A stretch of 64,000 nt of DNA from Vibrio maritimus. Lineage in GTDB: Bacteria > Pseudomonadota > Gammaproteobacteria > Enterobacterales > Vibrionaceae. The stretch is taken from the NCBI RefSeq assembly GCF_021441885.1, contig NZ_CP090439.1:1860001-1924000 (forward strand), written 5' to 3'. The first letter of the stretch is position 1, and each line of letters begins with the position of its first letter. The notes under the pieces are model-generated. The model was not told the DNA's origin. It saw nothing but the letters and a program-made list of their open reading frames with translations, and made no database searches. Below are positions 35,498-43,291 of the stretch, piece by piece. The position numbers and the translations under genes were made by a program.

Positions 35498-36403
35498 CTA
35501 AAGGACAGATGGTTTCCCTTTCATCATTCTCGAACCTTCGCGTTTTACACACTCAACAAGTGGGTTCTCTGCCATGTCCGCACGCCAAATAAAGGAAAGT
35601 GTACGCTCCATTTCTAGTTCCGGAACATTCAATGCAACGAGCTCACCTGCTTCGATAAATCGCTCAACATCTAAATAAGGCAAACACGTTAAGTATTGAC
35701 CATTTGCCACCATACTACGGAGCACGGGCACGTGTTCATACTCACGCCAAACATCAAGATCACCTATCAAATGATGAATAGAGCTATCAAAAATCTTTCG
35801 AGTACCTGAACCATGCTCACGGAGAACCCAACGTGCTTGCTCTAATTGTGCAAGGCTTACTTTCTCACGACGGGCAAACGGGTGATGTGCTGAAGCGACG
35901 ACCGTTAAGTGGTCACGGCACCAGATCTCTTGGTGAATTCGATTATCATCGCAGCGCCCTTCAATGATCCCAAGGTCATATTTATAGTCTAAGACCCCTT
36001 CAATCACCGAATCGGTACTTTTTACCCCAAGCGAAATACGCATTTCAGGAAAATCGTTATCAATCGAGCTGATAAGGTCTGGCACCAAGTGTTCCGCTGG
36101 AGTTTGACTTGCCCCTAGCTTTAACTCGCCACTTAAAAGATGTTGCTCGTAGAATCCCATTTCAATTTGCTGCGCATCTTGCAACAGACGTTTAGCCTTG
36201 GGTCTTAGCCATACGCCCCAATGCGTCAATGCCATCTGCTTGCCTTGTCTCTCAAACAAGGGTCTTCCAAGCATTTTTTCCAGCTGTGCCAATGACATAC
36301 TCGTCGCTGACTGTGTTAACGACAACTTATCTGCTGCCTGACTGACGCTTCCCGTATCTGCCACTGCATCAAAAACGGCAAGTTGTTTTAATGAATATCG
36401 CAT
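35498..36403 (-). CDS. LysR-family transcriptional regulator
   Basis: 301 residues. The winged helix-turn-helix occupies about 1-60 (LKQLAVFDAVADTGSVSQAADKLSLTQSATSMSLAQLEKMLGRPLFERQGKQ), followed by a periplasmic-binding-like effector domain (about 90-290; ELKLGASQTPAEHLVPDL, DLGIIEGRCDD, RWVLREHGSGTRKIFD). The pattern is close to the CysB/YeiE-type group. It is transcribed divergently from the FocA-CBS gene with 339 bp between; inverted repeats there may be its operators. The effector is unknown. Control of the transporter is inferred from the divergent layout. Confidence 0.92.
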   Translation of the reverse strand: MRYSLKQLAVFDAVADTGSVSQAADKLSLTQSATSMSLAQLEKMLGRPLFERQGKQMALTHWGVWLRPKAKRLLQDAQQIEMGFYEQHLLSGELKLGASQTPAEHLVPDLISSIDNDFPEMRISLGVKSTDSVIEGVLDYKYDLGIIEGRCDDNRIHQEIWCRDHLTVVASAHHPFARREKVSLAQLEQARWVLREHGSGTRKIFDSSIHHLIGDLDVWREYEHVPVLRSMVANGQYLTCLPYLDVERFIEAGELVALNVPELEMERTLSFIWRADMAENPLVECVKREGSRMMKGKPSVL

Positions 36404-36742
36404 CCGTTTTCCTTACACCACTAAGTCTTAAAATATTGTGTTCGACTGCAAATCACGAACTGTTTCTATCAGTTTCTTTTATGTCGCTTTTTCGATGTTC
36501 GTTCTATGACGAATTTCTCACCGATTGAGAATTACGACGTTCGCTAATCTCTCACTAAAAAACAGTACGTTATGGACTTGAGCCCTTATTCTACCTTGTG
36601 CAGTAAAGTTATCAATATTTCTGATTTCAATTTTAAAAATTATCAATTTTACCACTGCACCTAATTGCCCTTAATCTAGTTTCGAACACAGCACGGGGCT
36701 TTGTTCTCGCACTTTTATCTCAACTAATTAAGGAGTTATGAA
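36404..36742. other. Divergent regulatory region between the LysR gene and the FocA-CBS gene
   Basis: 339 bp. It carries two neighbouring inverted repeats, TTCGT-N6-ACGAA at 36498-36513 and TTCTCA-N5-TGAGAA at 36515-36531, about 85-130 bp from the LysR start, then a strongly AT-rich stretch (about 36600-36665). The second dyad spans 17 bp and contains T-N11-A spacing typical of LysR-type operators. The right end holds an 11-codon leader ORF with its own ribosome-binding site. The factor assignments are inferences. Confidence 0.6.
36515..36531. promoter_or_regulatory. Candidate LysR-type operator (inverted repeat)
   Basis: TTCTCA (36515-36520), CCGAT, TGAGAA (36526-36531): a perfect 6-bp dyad with T-N11-A geometry, adjacent to a second dyad at 36498-36513 (TTCGT/ACGAA). 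Located between the divergent LysR and transporter genes. Confidence 0.5.
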
Positions 36743-36778
36743 ATGGGCGATTCACACACAAACGAGGTTAAGGAGTAA
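36743..36778 (+). CDS. 11-codon leader ORF upstream of focA-CBS
   Basis: ATG at 36743, TAA at 36776-36778, product MGDSHTNEVKE. It has a very good ribosome-binding site (AAGGAG 7 nt before the ATG). Its last codons contain the AAGGAG that serves the transporter ATG at 36782, three bases after the TAA, so translation of the two is probably coupled. Not a known attenuator peptide. Confidence 0.55.
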   Translation: MGDSHTNEVKE

Positions 36779-36781
36779 GGA

Positions 36782-38230
36782 ATGGCATCAGCTAGCTCCG
36801 AGAACAATCTGCTCTTCTCGCCATTAGAGATGATGGCAGAAGCTGAAAAGTTCGCATTAAGTAAAGCGAAGAAAACCAGTGGAATGACAATGAGCTTGGC
36901 CATTATGGCAGGCGCCTTTATCGGCTTGGCATTTCTATTCTACATCACGGTAACGACGGGAAGCGCAGATGCGGGATGGGGCTTAAGCAGGCTAGCTGGC
37001 GGACTTGCATTCAGTATGGGGTTAATTCTCATCGTGATATGCGGTGGCGAACTGTTTACGAGCTCAGTGCTATCTAGCATCTCCTGGGCAAATAAACAGA
37101 TTAGCTTTAGCAAAATGCTTTCAATTTGGGGAAAGGTGTACGTTGGAAACTTCATAGGCGCGATGTTCTTGCTTTTGATTGTCTCTGCCGCAGGTCTTTA
37201 CCAAATGGACAATGGTCAATGGGGACTGAACGCTCTGCATATTGCACAGCACAAATTACATCACACATGGGTACAGGCTTTCGCTCTAGGTGTTCTATGT
37301 AACCTACTAGTATGTCTAGCAATTTGGCTGACGTTTAGCAGCGCAAACGCGATGACCAAAGCCGCTATGACGGTTTTACCCGTCGCGATGTTTGTCAGCA
37401 GCGGTTTTGAACACTGTGTAGCAAACATGTTTATGGTCCCACTGGGCATTGTGATTCAAAACTTTGCAGGCGCTGAATTCTGGGCAGCAACGGGCACAAC
37501 CCAAGCTCAGTTTAGCGACCTAACACCGATTCACTTTTTAACGAACAACCTTATACCAGTCACGCTAGGAAACATAATTGGTGGTTCGGTTTTGGTAGGA
37601 CTTGCTAACTGGAGTATCTACCGCAGACCACAACTAAAAGCAGCAAATGTAACTGCAATTACACAAACCACTGAACTTACGTCAGTAAAGGAGACGCAAA
37701 TGAACAACAACATCATCGTAAAAGACATCATGAACACTCAACCAGTAACACTAAGCGTAGAAATGCCAACAGCTGTTGCTCTAGATACACTTTTGGACCA
37801 CAACCTAACAAGTGCTCCAGTTACAGACATCGAAGGTCGCTTGGTTGGTTTCTTCTCTGTGCACGATGTAATGGTTGATTTGTGGTGCCAAGACTACATC
37901 CCTGAGCAAGGTCAGAAAGTGGTCGACCTGATGAGCCGTGATGTTGTCGCTATCAACGCGTCTGAAAAACTGGTAGATGTGGCTGAATTTCTTTGCATCG
38001 ATAAAGAGCAGCTATATCCGGTAAGTTCAATGGGCATCGCTACTAGCTTCTCTACTCTTTCACTAGAAGAGCGCGCTAAAGCGATGAAAGTAAACAAACC
38101 ACATGTATTGCCTGTATTAGAAAATGGTGTCTTGGTTGGAATTTTATCAAGAGCTGAAGTAATGAAAGCTGTCCGCCCTATCTATGGCGAACGCTTGAAT
38201 GTTGTTGAACGCGAACTTGAATCAGCGTAA
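36782..38230 (+). CDS. FocA/NirC-type formate/nitrite transporter fused to a CBS-domain pair
   Basis: 482 residues. Residues ~15-290 form a FNT channel with six membrane helices (LAIMAGAFIGLAFLFYITVT, GLILIVICGGELFTSS, FIGAMFLLLIVSAAG, ALGVLCNLLVCLAIWLTFS, VLPVAMFVSSGFEHCVANMFMVPL, NLIPVTLGNIIGGSVLVG); the GFEHCVANMF helix carries the conserved His of the selectivity region. Residues ~310-480 hold two CBS domains (VKDIMNTQPVTLS... and VVDLMSRDVVAIN...VLPVLENGVLVGILSRAEVMKAV). FocA relatives are usually ~280 residues without CBS. An in-frame ATG at 37700 with AAAGGAG 6 nt upstream could give a separate 176-residue CBS protein. It is likely regulated by the divergent LysR protein. Confidence 0.9.
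   Translation: MASASSENNLLFSPLEMMAEAEKFALSKAKKTSGMTMSLAIMAGAFIGLAFLFYITVTTGSADAGWGLSRLAGGLAFSMGLILIVICGGELFTSSVLSSISWANKQISFSKMLSIWGKVYVGNFIGAMFLLLIVSAAGLYQMDNGQWGLNALHIAQHKLHHTWVQAFALGVLCNLLVCLAIWLTFSSANAMTKAAMTVLPVAMFVSSGFEHCVANMFMVPLGIVIQNFAGAEFWAATGTTQAQFSDLTPIHFLTNNLIPVTLGNIIGGSVLVGLANWSIYRRPQLKAANVTAITQTTELTSVKETQMNNNIIVKDIMNTQPVTLSVEMPTAVALDTLLDHNLTSAPVTDIEGRLVGFFSVHDVMVDLWCQDYIPEQGQKVVDLMSRDVVAINASEKLVDVAEFLCIDKEQLYPVSSMGIATSFSTLSLEERAKAMKVNKPHVLPVLENGVLVGILSRAEVMKAVRPIYGERLNVVERELESA
37688..37702 (+). promoter_or_regulatory. Internal ribosome-binding site and in-frame ATG
   Basis: AAAGGAG followed by six bases and ATG at 37700, in the same frame as the transporter (codon 307) and exactly at the linker between the FNT and CBS domains. 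It could allow translation of a free CBS-pair protein, or be the relic of the start of a formerly separate gene. Confidence 0.6.
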
Positions 38231-38278
38231 GACAACAAACCAATTTTTGGCTAGGAAATAAGTCGTTTGGCCGAAAAA

Positions 38279-38300
38279 GCCCCGGTGTAAAAACCGGGGC
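38279..38300. terminator. Terminator between focA-CBS and the adhesin gene
   Basis: GCCCCGGT (38279-38286), 6-nt loop, ACCGGGGC (38293-38300). On the minus strand it is followed at once by TTTTT, so it best terminates the leftward adhesin gene; on the plus strand a T-rich stretch begins four bases later. Confidence 0.85.
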
Positions 38301-38388
38301 AACTTTGTTTTAAGCCATTGTTATTGTTTTAATGCGTGACGTTGTGTTGCGTTTTTTATCCTGTAATAGATTTCTACTCAGAACTGAA

Positions 38389-40533
38389 CTACCAGCGGTA
38401 TTGAACACCGGCACCAGCAGAAACTTGAGATTTCGATTTCTTACCAGACGTCTCATAGTTCACTGTCATAGAGCCAGACCAAGAATCATTGAACTGATAA
38501 GCACCACCTAGTGCTAACGCTTTCTTAGAGCCAGCAGCACCCATACCAACACCAACACCGAACTGACCAGCAGTCGCAAGGACAGGACGCGCATTGTTGA
38601 TTGCGTGAGAGCTTGCTACTACGCCGTCCATGCGGTCTTCAAGGACTAACATGTTGTCGCCCATTGCTTTCATTTCAGATTCTAGGTTGTCGATGCGAGC
38701 TGTATTCTTGTTAACACGTCCATCTAGGTCTTGATATGCGGTATCCGCAACCTGCCCCGCCCAATTACCAGCGTTACCGGCATCTTTATACAGTTCATCA
38801 AGTGCTTTAGCCGCATCTATCTTAATCTGCTCGATCTTAGCGTCTGAAGCACCGCCTCCATTCTTAATCTCTTCACGGATGCTAGCCACTTCTTCTGCGG
38901 CATCTTTACGCATGGATTCGACTTCCTTAGAAGCTTGATCACGCAGTTTGGCTAATTCAGCTTCACCAGCTTTAACTGCATCATCAATCTTAGAGTTTCC
39001 ACCAGTATTTTTATTTTCTAATTCATCGATACGTGCTTGCATAGCTGCTAGCTGCTGTTCAATTTGCTTACCTGCTTGCTCTGCATCAACACGGATAGAT
39101 TTGTTGACACCTTCGAGTGCAGATTCAGCTTTAGCGACCTCACGAGCACCAGCTTGCGCAAGTGAACTATATGCTTTCTGACCATCCATGCGGATGCCTT
39201 TGTCTACGGCTGTAATTGAGGTTTCTAGCTTAGCGACTTCGCGTCCGCCTGCTGCATATAGCTTGTCCGCTGATTTCGATACGGCTGCATCGGCTTTCTC
39301 TTGAACGTATTTTGTGCCGTCTTTCTCCATTAGATCCATTTTCTTATCTAATGCATTGGTGACCGATTCTAGCTTCGCGACTTCACGTCCACCTGCTGCA
39401 TACAATTTATCGTAAGCTTTCTGACCATCCATACGGATGCCTTTATCTACCGCTGTAATAGAAGTTTCTAGCTTAGCAACTTCACGTCCACCAGCCGCAT
39501 ATAGCTTGTCCGCTGACTTCGATACGGCAGCATCCGCTTTCTCTTGAACGTATTTCGCACCGTCTTTTTCCATTAGACCCATTTTCTGATCTAAGGCATT
39601 GGTAACAGATTCAAGCTTCGCGACTTCACGTCCACCTGCTGCATATAACTTATCGTAAGCTTTCTGACCATCCATACGGATGCCCTTGTCTACCGCTGTA
39701 ATTGATGTCTCTAGCTTAGCAACTTCGCGTCCACCAGCCGCATATAGCTTATCCGCTGACTTAGATACGGCAGCATCCGCTTTCTCTTGAACGTATTTCG
39801 CACCGTCTTTTTCCATTAGATCCATTTTCTGATCTAAGGCGTTGGTAACAGATTCAAGCTTCGCGACTTCACGTCCACCTGCTGCATACAACTTATCGTA
39901 AGCTTTCTGACCATCCATACGGATGCCTTTGTCTACCGCTGTAATTGAGGTTTCTAACTTGGCAACTTCGCGACCGCCAGCTTCGTACAAACGCTTGCCA
40001 CTTTTTACTAGCTCTGAATACGCCGCCTTCCCATTTTCGATGTTATCTTGAATCATTTGGTTATTGCCTTTCGCGACAGAGCGAAGGAACTCTACGTCCT
40101 CTTGCACTTGCTCACCAGCAACTTTTATGTGCCCAATTTCGTTACGATTTACATCGATTTGAGCAGCGTATTGTGCAATATCACCTTCAATAACATTGTT
40201 GTTACGGTCATCTCGTTCAACGTCAACGATAGTTTCGTTGTTTTCTTCATCCCAATGAGTGATTTGGCTACGACTAGCGTCAATGCGCGTTGAAGTGTAT
40301 TTGCCGTTCTCATCTGGACGAGTAGTGATAGTAGTGTAGCCGTCACCTTCTGTGATCATGCCTACTTCTTGTTGCGCTTCGTTAAGGATGTAGCCTTCTT
40401 CGTTAACAGTGTAACCCTGTGAAGCAAGGTCTCTAACAGCCGCTTCTAGTTCGCTTGCTTTAACGCTTTGGTTAGCCATAGCAGGAGCAGCGAAAACAGA
40501 GGCTAGTGAAAGTGCGATAAATGTCTTTTTCAT
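38389..40533 (-). CDS. YadA-like trimeric autotransporter-type outer-membrane protein with long repeats
   Basis: 714 residues. Signal peptide MKKTFIALSLASVFAAPAMA, then an N-terminal beta-rich segment (25-110), a long helical/coiled-coil stalk, and a C-terminal membrane anchor of about 60 residues (GQFGVGVGMGAAGSKKALALGGAYQF...SAGAGVQYRW) that fits the YadA anchor domain. Residues 181-455 are three full 81-residue repeats plus a fourth partial one, each containing two AAGGREVAKLE-type sub-units and AVDKGIRMDGQKAY. A trimeric surface protein or adhesin is inferred. The repeat is conserved at DNA level (243 bp), so copy number may vary. Monocistronic, with a terminator just downstream. Confidence 0.82.
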   Translation of the reverse strand: MKKTFIALSLASVFAAPAMANQSVKASELEAAVRDLASQGYTVNEEGYILNEAQQEVGMITEGDGYTTITTRPDENGKYTSTRIDASRSQITHWDEENNETIVDVERDDRNNNVIEGDIAQYAAQIDVNRNEIGHIKVAGEQVQEDVEFLRSVAKGNNQMIQDNIENGKAAYSELVKSGKRLYEAGGREVAKLETSITAVDKGIRMDGQKAYDKLYAAGGREVAKLESVTNALDQKMDLMEKDGAKYVQEKADAAVSKSADKLYAAGGREVAKLETSITAVDKGIRMDGQKAYDKLYAAGGREVAKLESVTNALDQKMGLMEKDGAKYVQEKADAAVSKSADKLYAAGGREVAKLETSITAVDKGIRMDGQKAYDKLYAAGGREVAKLESVTNALDKKMDLMEKDGTKYVQEKADAAVSKSADKLYAAGGREVAKLETSITAVDKGIRMDGQKAYSSLAQAGAREVAKAESALEGVNKSIRVDAEQAGKQIEQQLAAMQARIDELENKNTGGNSKIDDAVKAGEAELAKLRDQASKEVESMRKDAAEEVASIREEIKNGGGASDAKIEQIKIDAAKALDELYKDAGNAGNWAGQVADTAYQDLDGRVNKNTARIDNLESEMKAMGDNMLVLEDRMDGVVASSHAINNARPVLATAGQFGVGVGMGAAGSKKALALGGAYQFNDSWSGSMTVNYETSGKKSKSQVSAGAGVQYRW
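39169..39993 (-). repeat. 243-bp tandem repeat array in the adhesin gene (about 3.4 copies)
   Basis: The segment coding for GCATATAGCTTGTCCGC (as read on the plus strand) recurs at 243-bp steps (near 39261, 39504 and 39747), giving three full units and a 32-codon partial unit. Copies differ only at scattered bases (for example D/G, Q/K and A/T changes around the KMDLMEKDGAK stretch), suggesting recent duplication or gene conversion. Confidence 0.9.
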
Positions 40534-40886
40534 TAAATAGGTTTCTTTGTATCAATAAGGAAAATTAGGATTTGTTATCTGGCGACTCTCCTTTCGCCTT
40601 ATTGAACCGCTCGCTAATCATTGATGGCAGAGCGCTTCTTCAAACACCCCATTACTGCCTGGTGCTTGATTGGTGGTGTCCGTTTGGAACACGGGGCGCA
40701 TCCTATTGATAAAAGACATTTCAAAAGTAACCTACCGTTATTTGTATTACTTAAAGAAACGTTAGAGAAGAAAAGAGAGTTGAGAAGAGTTACTAATAAT
40801 CAGTGAGTTAGTAATGCTTTGGTGGAATGGACAAAAAAAACCCCGAGACTGTGCTCGGGGCTTTGATGGGAAATAGTTGGTAGAAA
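40534..40886. other. Intergenic region between the adhesin gene and yceI
   Basis: Holds the adhesin promoter and 5' leader, in which GGCGA/TCGCC (40580-40600 area) can pair, and the yceI terminator at its right end. A 61-codon plus-strand frame at 40621-40806 is probably chance. No other element seen. Confidence 0.5.
40832..40860 (-). terminator. Intrinsic terminator of the cytochrome b561-yceI operon
   Basis: On the minus strand CCCCGAG, loop CACAGT, CTCGGGG (40860-40841) followed by eight T. A classical strong terminator 27 bp after the yceI stop. Confidence 0.92.
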
Positions 40887-41456
40887 TTACTTCTTAATAC
40901 CTTCTACGTGCAGCTCCATGTCTACGTAGCTTGATGCGCCCATGACAGGGATTTTGAAGTCAGCCAGTTCTAGACGAGTTGTGCCGTTGAAGCCAGCGCG
41001 CTCACCACCCCATGGGTCTTGACCAGCGCCAATGAACTCAGCTTCGATCGTGATTGGCTGTGTCACACCGTGAAGTGTTAGATCGCCCATTACGTCTAGC
41101 TTACCGTTGCCCTTGTCTTTCACGCTTGTGCTCTTGAATGTTGCTTGCTTGAATTTACCTGCATCGATAAAGTCAGAGCTGCGGATGTGTTTATCACGCT
41201 CAGCATGGTTTGAATCAAGACTTGTTGTATCAACAACAACGTTTACAGATGACGCTTCGATGTTTGCAGGGTCGTAGCTAAAGTCACCAGAGAAAGTGTT
41301 AAAACGGCCTTTGATGTAGCTGTAACCTAAGTGGCTTACTTTAAAGTTGATAGAAGCGTGTGCGCCTTTCGTATCAATTGCGTAGTCAGCAGCGTTAGCA
41401 CCTAGTGGCAATAGCATTGCCGCAGCCATTCCTGTAGCGATTAGTGTCTTTTTCAT
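40887..41456 (-). CDS. yceI: YceI family periplasmic protein
   Basis: 189 residues from the ATG at 41456, giving a clean signal peptide (MKKTLIATGMAAAMLLPLGANA, cleavage near 22); longer frames run back into the cytochrome gene. The mature lipocalin-like domain shows YAIDTKGAHASINFKVSHLGYSYIKGRFNTFSGDF in order, HIRSSDFIDAGKFKQATFKSTSV, LHGVTQPITIEAEFIG and FKIPVMGASSYVDMELHVEG, all family marks. YceI proteins bind polyprenyl-type lipids; here as in E. coli the gene follows a cytochrome b561 gene, with an ATGA overlap, so the two work together, possibly in quinone/isoprenoid handling (inference). Confidence 0.93.
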   Translation of the reverse strand: MKKTLIATGMAAAMLLPLGANAADYAIDTKGAHASINFKVSHLGYSYIKGRFNTFSGDFSYDPANIEASSVNVVVDTTSLDSNHAERDKHIRSSDFIDAGKFKQATFKSTSVKDKGNGKLDVMGDLTLHGVTQPITIEAEFIGAGQDPWGGERAGFNGTTRLELADFKIPVMGASSYVDMELHVEGIKK

Positions 41457-42007
41457 TTCGAAACTCCTAACATTTTTCGAAGAGTGTTGTCTTTGTTTAT
41501 AAAGTGATGTTTCAAAGCAGCTAGCGCATGACCACCAGCGGCAAGAATAACGAACCAAGCAGCGTAAAAGTGCACTTCGCCCGCAATGTCTGATTGATTA
41601 GGGAAAAACTCTCCCAAGCCCGGAACTGTAAACCAGTCAAATACTTCAATTCCGCGACCATCTGAAGTTGAGATAAGGTATCCACTAACAAAAATGACGA
41701 TAAGTGCAACGTACATAGCGATATGACCTACCTTAGCGCCAACCTTTTCGAACTGGTTGCCTTCTACTTTTGGTGCTGCAGTCACGTGCTTCCAAACCAA
41801 ACGGAAAATGGTGAGCCCTGCCAAAAGGATGCCGATAGAACGGTGCCAGTGTGGAGCCGTTTTATACCACTCACTGTAGTAAGTGAGATCGACCATCCAC
41901 AAACCCACTGCAAACATTCCAATCACTACAATAGCTGAAATCCAGTGCAGTGCTCTTGCTATCGGGTTGTAGTTTTTTACTTCTTTTACCGCCATCGTCA
42001 TTTCCAT
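41453..42007 (-). CDS. Cytochrome b561 family protein
   Basis: 184 residues with four membrane helices (about 20-38, 55-72, 92-110, 145-165) and haem-ligand histidines in the expected places: ARALHWISAI, HWHRSIGILL, GHIAMYVALI and the YAAWFVILAAGGHALAALKHHF helix. This is the prokaryotic cytochrome b561 (DUF4405/COG3038-like) family, which passes electrons from quinol to periplasmic partners. The first of three nearby ATGs (42007, 42001, 41995) is used; none has a strong Shine-Dalgarno. Overlaps yceI by 4 bp. Confidence 0.9.
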   Translation of the reverse strand: MEMTMAVKEVKNYNPIARALHWISAIVVIGMFAVGLWMVDLTYYSEWYKTAPHWHRSIGILLAGLTIFRLVWKHVTAAPKVEGNQFEKVGAKVGHIAMYVALIVIFVSGYLISTSDGRGIEVFDWFTVPGLGEFFPNQSDIAGEVHFYAAWFVILAAGGHALAALKHHFINKDNTLRKMLGVSK

Positions 42008-42154
42008 GATTTAATCTAACTTGCCAATAATGTTAACAACTCATCAACCTATGGGATACAGTATTTACCTAACTTGACACTTTAACGACAACACCCCTTC
42101 GATAGAGTCATTCAGTTTTTTCGAACATCTATAAAACTAATGTGCTACAACAGG

Positions 42155-42391
42155 TTAGAGATCGTCCGACATTTCAATTTCGTAGAGTTCATCCGCTATG
42201 TCTGCTACTCGCCTGTCAAGAACCCCTTTTGCGTCCTCTAACCCTTGGTTGTAAAAGGCTGGCCCTAATTTCTTGATCAGGAAGTCTAATAAGAATTCAG
42301 CGTCAAACTGGCCTAAGTCTGTCTCTAATTCTTGTTCAAAATACTTTTGCAACTCTGACACTATTGCGGCTCTTTTCTTGGTATCAAACAT
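42155..42391 (-). CDS. DUF2164 family protein
   Basis: 78 residues from the ATG at 42391, which has GAG 7 nt upstream; an ATG four codons earlier (42403) has no ribosome-binding site. It matches the DUF2164 family: RAAIVSELQKYFEQELETDLGQFDAEFLLDFLIKKLGPAFYNQGLEDAKGVLDRRV in spaced order, where the LGPAFYNQGL core is characteristic. Fully helical, acidic, cytoplasmic. Function unknown. It stands alone between the cytochrome gene and the divergent HTH regulator. Confidence 0.88.
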   Translation of the reverse strand: MFDTKKRAAIVSELQKYFEQELETDLGQFDAEFLLDFLIKKLGPAFYNQGLEDAKGVLDRRVADIADELYEIEMSDDL

Positions 42392-42589
42392 TATTAATCT
42401 CATTTTTTGTTACAAATATAGGATGGTTATGGGTGATTAACGTTATGATTTCAATGCTGATTGTCGATTTTTAACACTAGATCACGATTCAACAATCTCG
42501 CAAGAGTCTCATTTTCAAACATTATTCAAGAACCCCGTTTCATTTCTGAAACTCATAAACTACACTATGCAGGAAATTACGGAGGAATC

Positions 42590-43234
42590 ATGGATTACGG
42601 CTATCAAGAGCGCATTGTGTCGCTGCTTAAGGAAAATAAAATCACTAACAATGAGCTTGCAGAAGCTATCGGCAAAGGAAAAGCCACAATTGGTCGTTAC
42701 CTAACTAAAGGTCCTACTCGCACCTATCCCTCTATCGAAGACCTTGCTCTTATCGCAGACTATTTCAACGTTCAGGCTCACTGGCTCTGTTTTGGTGTCG
42801 GCGACAAGTATACGGAAGCCAATGAAATCACCAAAGCGGCGAGCACCAGTGCCGCGACAGTGTCTTACTACAGCCGAACCGAAGTGACTAAACTGCTTGA
42901 AACGGGTGAAGCAGAAAGTAAAGGAACAATTCCCGTGCCTCCTGAGTACAAAGATTGCTTTGGGGTCTTATATCCAGTAGGAGGCACCGTCTCTTACAAA
43001 TGGGACTGTGTCGCTCTGGTCAATCGTAATCAGGAATGGATTAACGATGACATCGTACTCGCTCGATTACCTGGTAATCCCCACCCAGACTTTTTTACGC
43101 TTGTTAAAGTCGGTACCACCATTCACGTTTGGTACGGTGACGACACAACGAAGAACGCGATCCATCAGGTAAACGACGATGAGATCGAGATTCTTGGTGT
43201 TGTACGTTGGGGGACATGGGAAAAGCGTATATAA
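42590..43234 (+). CDS. Phage-repressor-like helix-turn-helix regulator (CI/S24-type)
   Basis: 214 residues from the ATG at 42590, which follows GGAGGAATC; a longer frame to 42461 would lack a ribosome-binding site. The N-terminal Cro/CI-type HTH is at about 5-65 (ERIVSLLKENKITNNELAEAIGKGKATIGRYL, then PSIEDLALIADYFNV). The C-terminal half is LexA/S24-like (CVALVNRNQEWINDDIVLARLPGN, TLVKVGTTIHVWYGDD, IEILGVVRWGTWEKRI), although no clear catalytic Ser/Lys pair was identified. No other phage genes are near. It could control itself and the next gene, 57 bp downstream in the same direction. Confidence 0.82.
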   Translation: MDYGYQERIVSLLKENKITNNELAEAIGKGKATIGRYLTKGPTRTYPSIEDLALIADYFNVQAHWLCFGVGDKYTEANEITKAASTSAATVSYYSRTEVTKLLETGEAESKGTIPVPPEYKDCFGVLYPVGGTVSYKWDCVALVNRNQEWINDDIVLARLPGNPHPDFFTLVKVGTTIHVWYGDDTTKNAIHQVNDDEIEILGVVRWGTWEKRI

Positions 43235-43291
43235 GGAATTCTGATACGGAGTACGCCTCTGGTAATCCGTATCTGAGACAAGGAAAGAGTT

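Noticed and set aside
36600..36665. Possible FNR box in the AT-rich region before the FocA-CBS gene
   Set aside because: TTGAT-N4-ATCAA is not present; only single half-sites were found.
40621..40806. 61-codon plus-strand frame between the adhesin and yceI genes
   Set aside because: Starts with TTG or ATG without ribosome-binding site, has no domain or membrane pattern, and lies opposite the adhesin leader; likely chance.
42590..43234. Prophage call based on the CI-like repressor
   Set aside because: No integrase, structural, lysis or attachment-site features nearby; a lone repressor-like gene is not enough.
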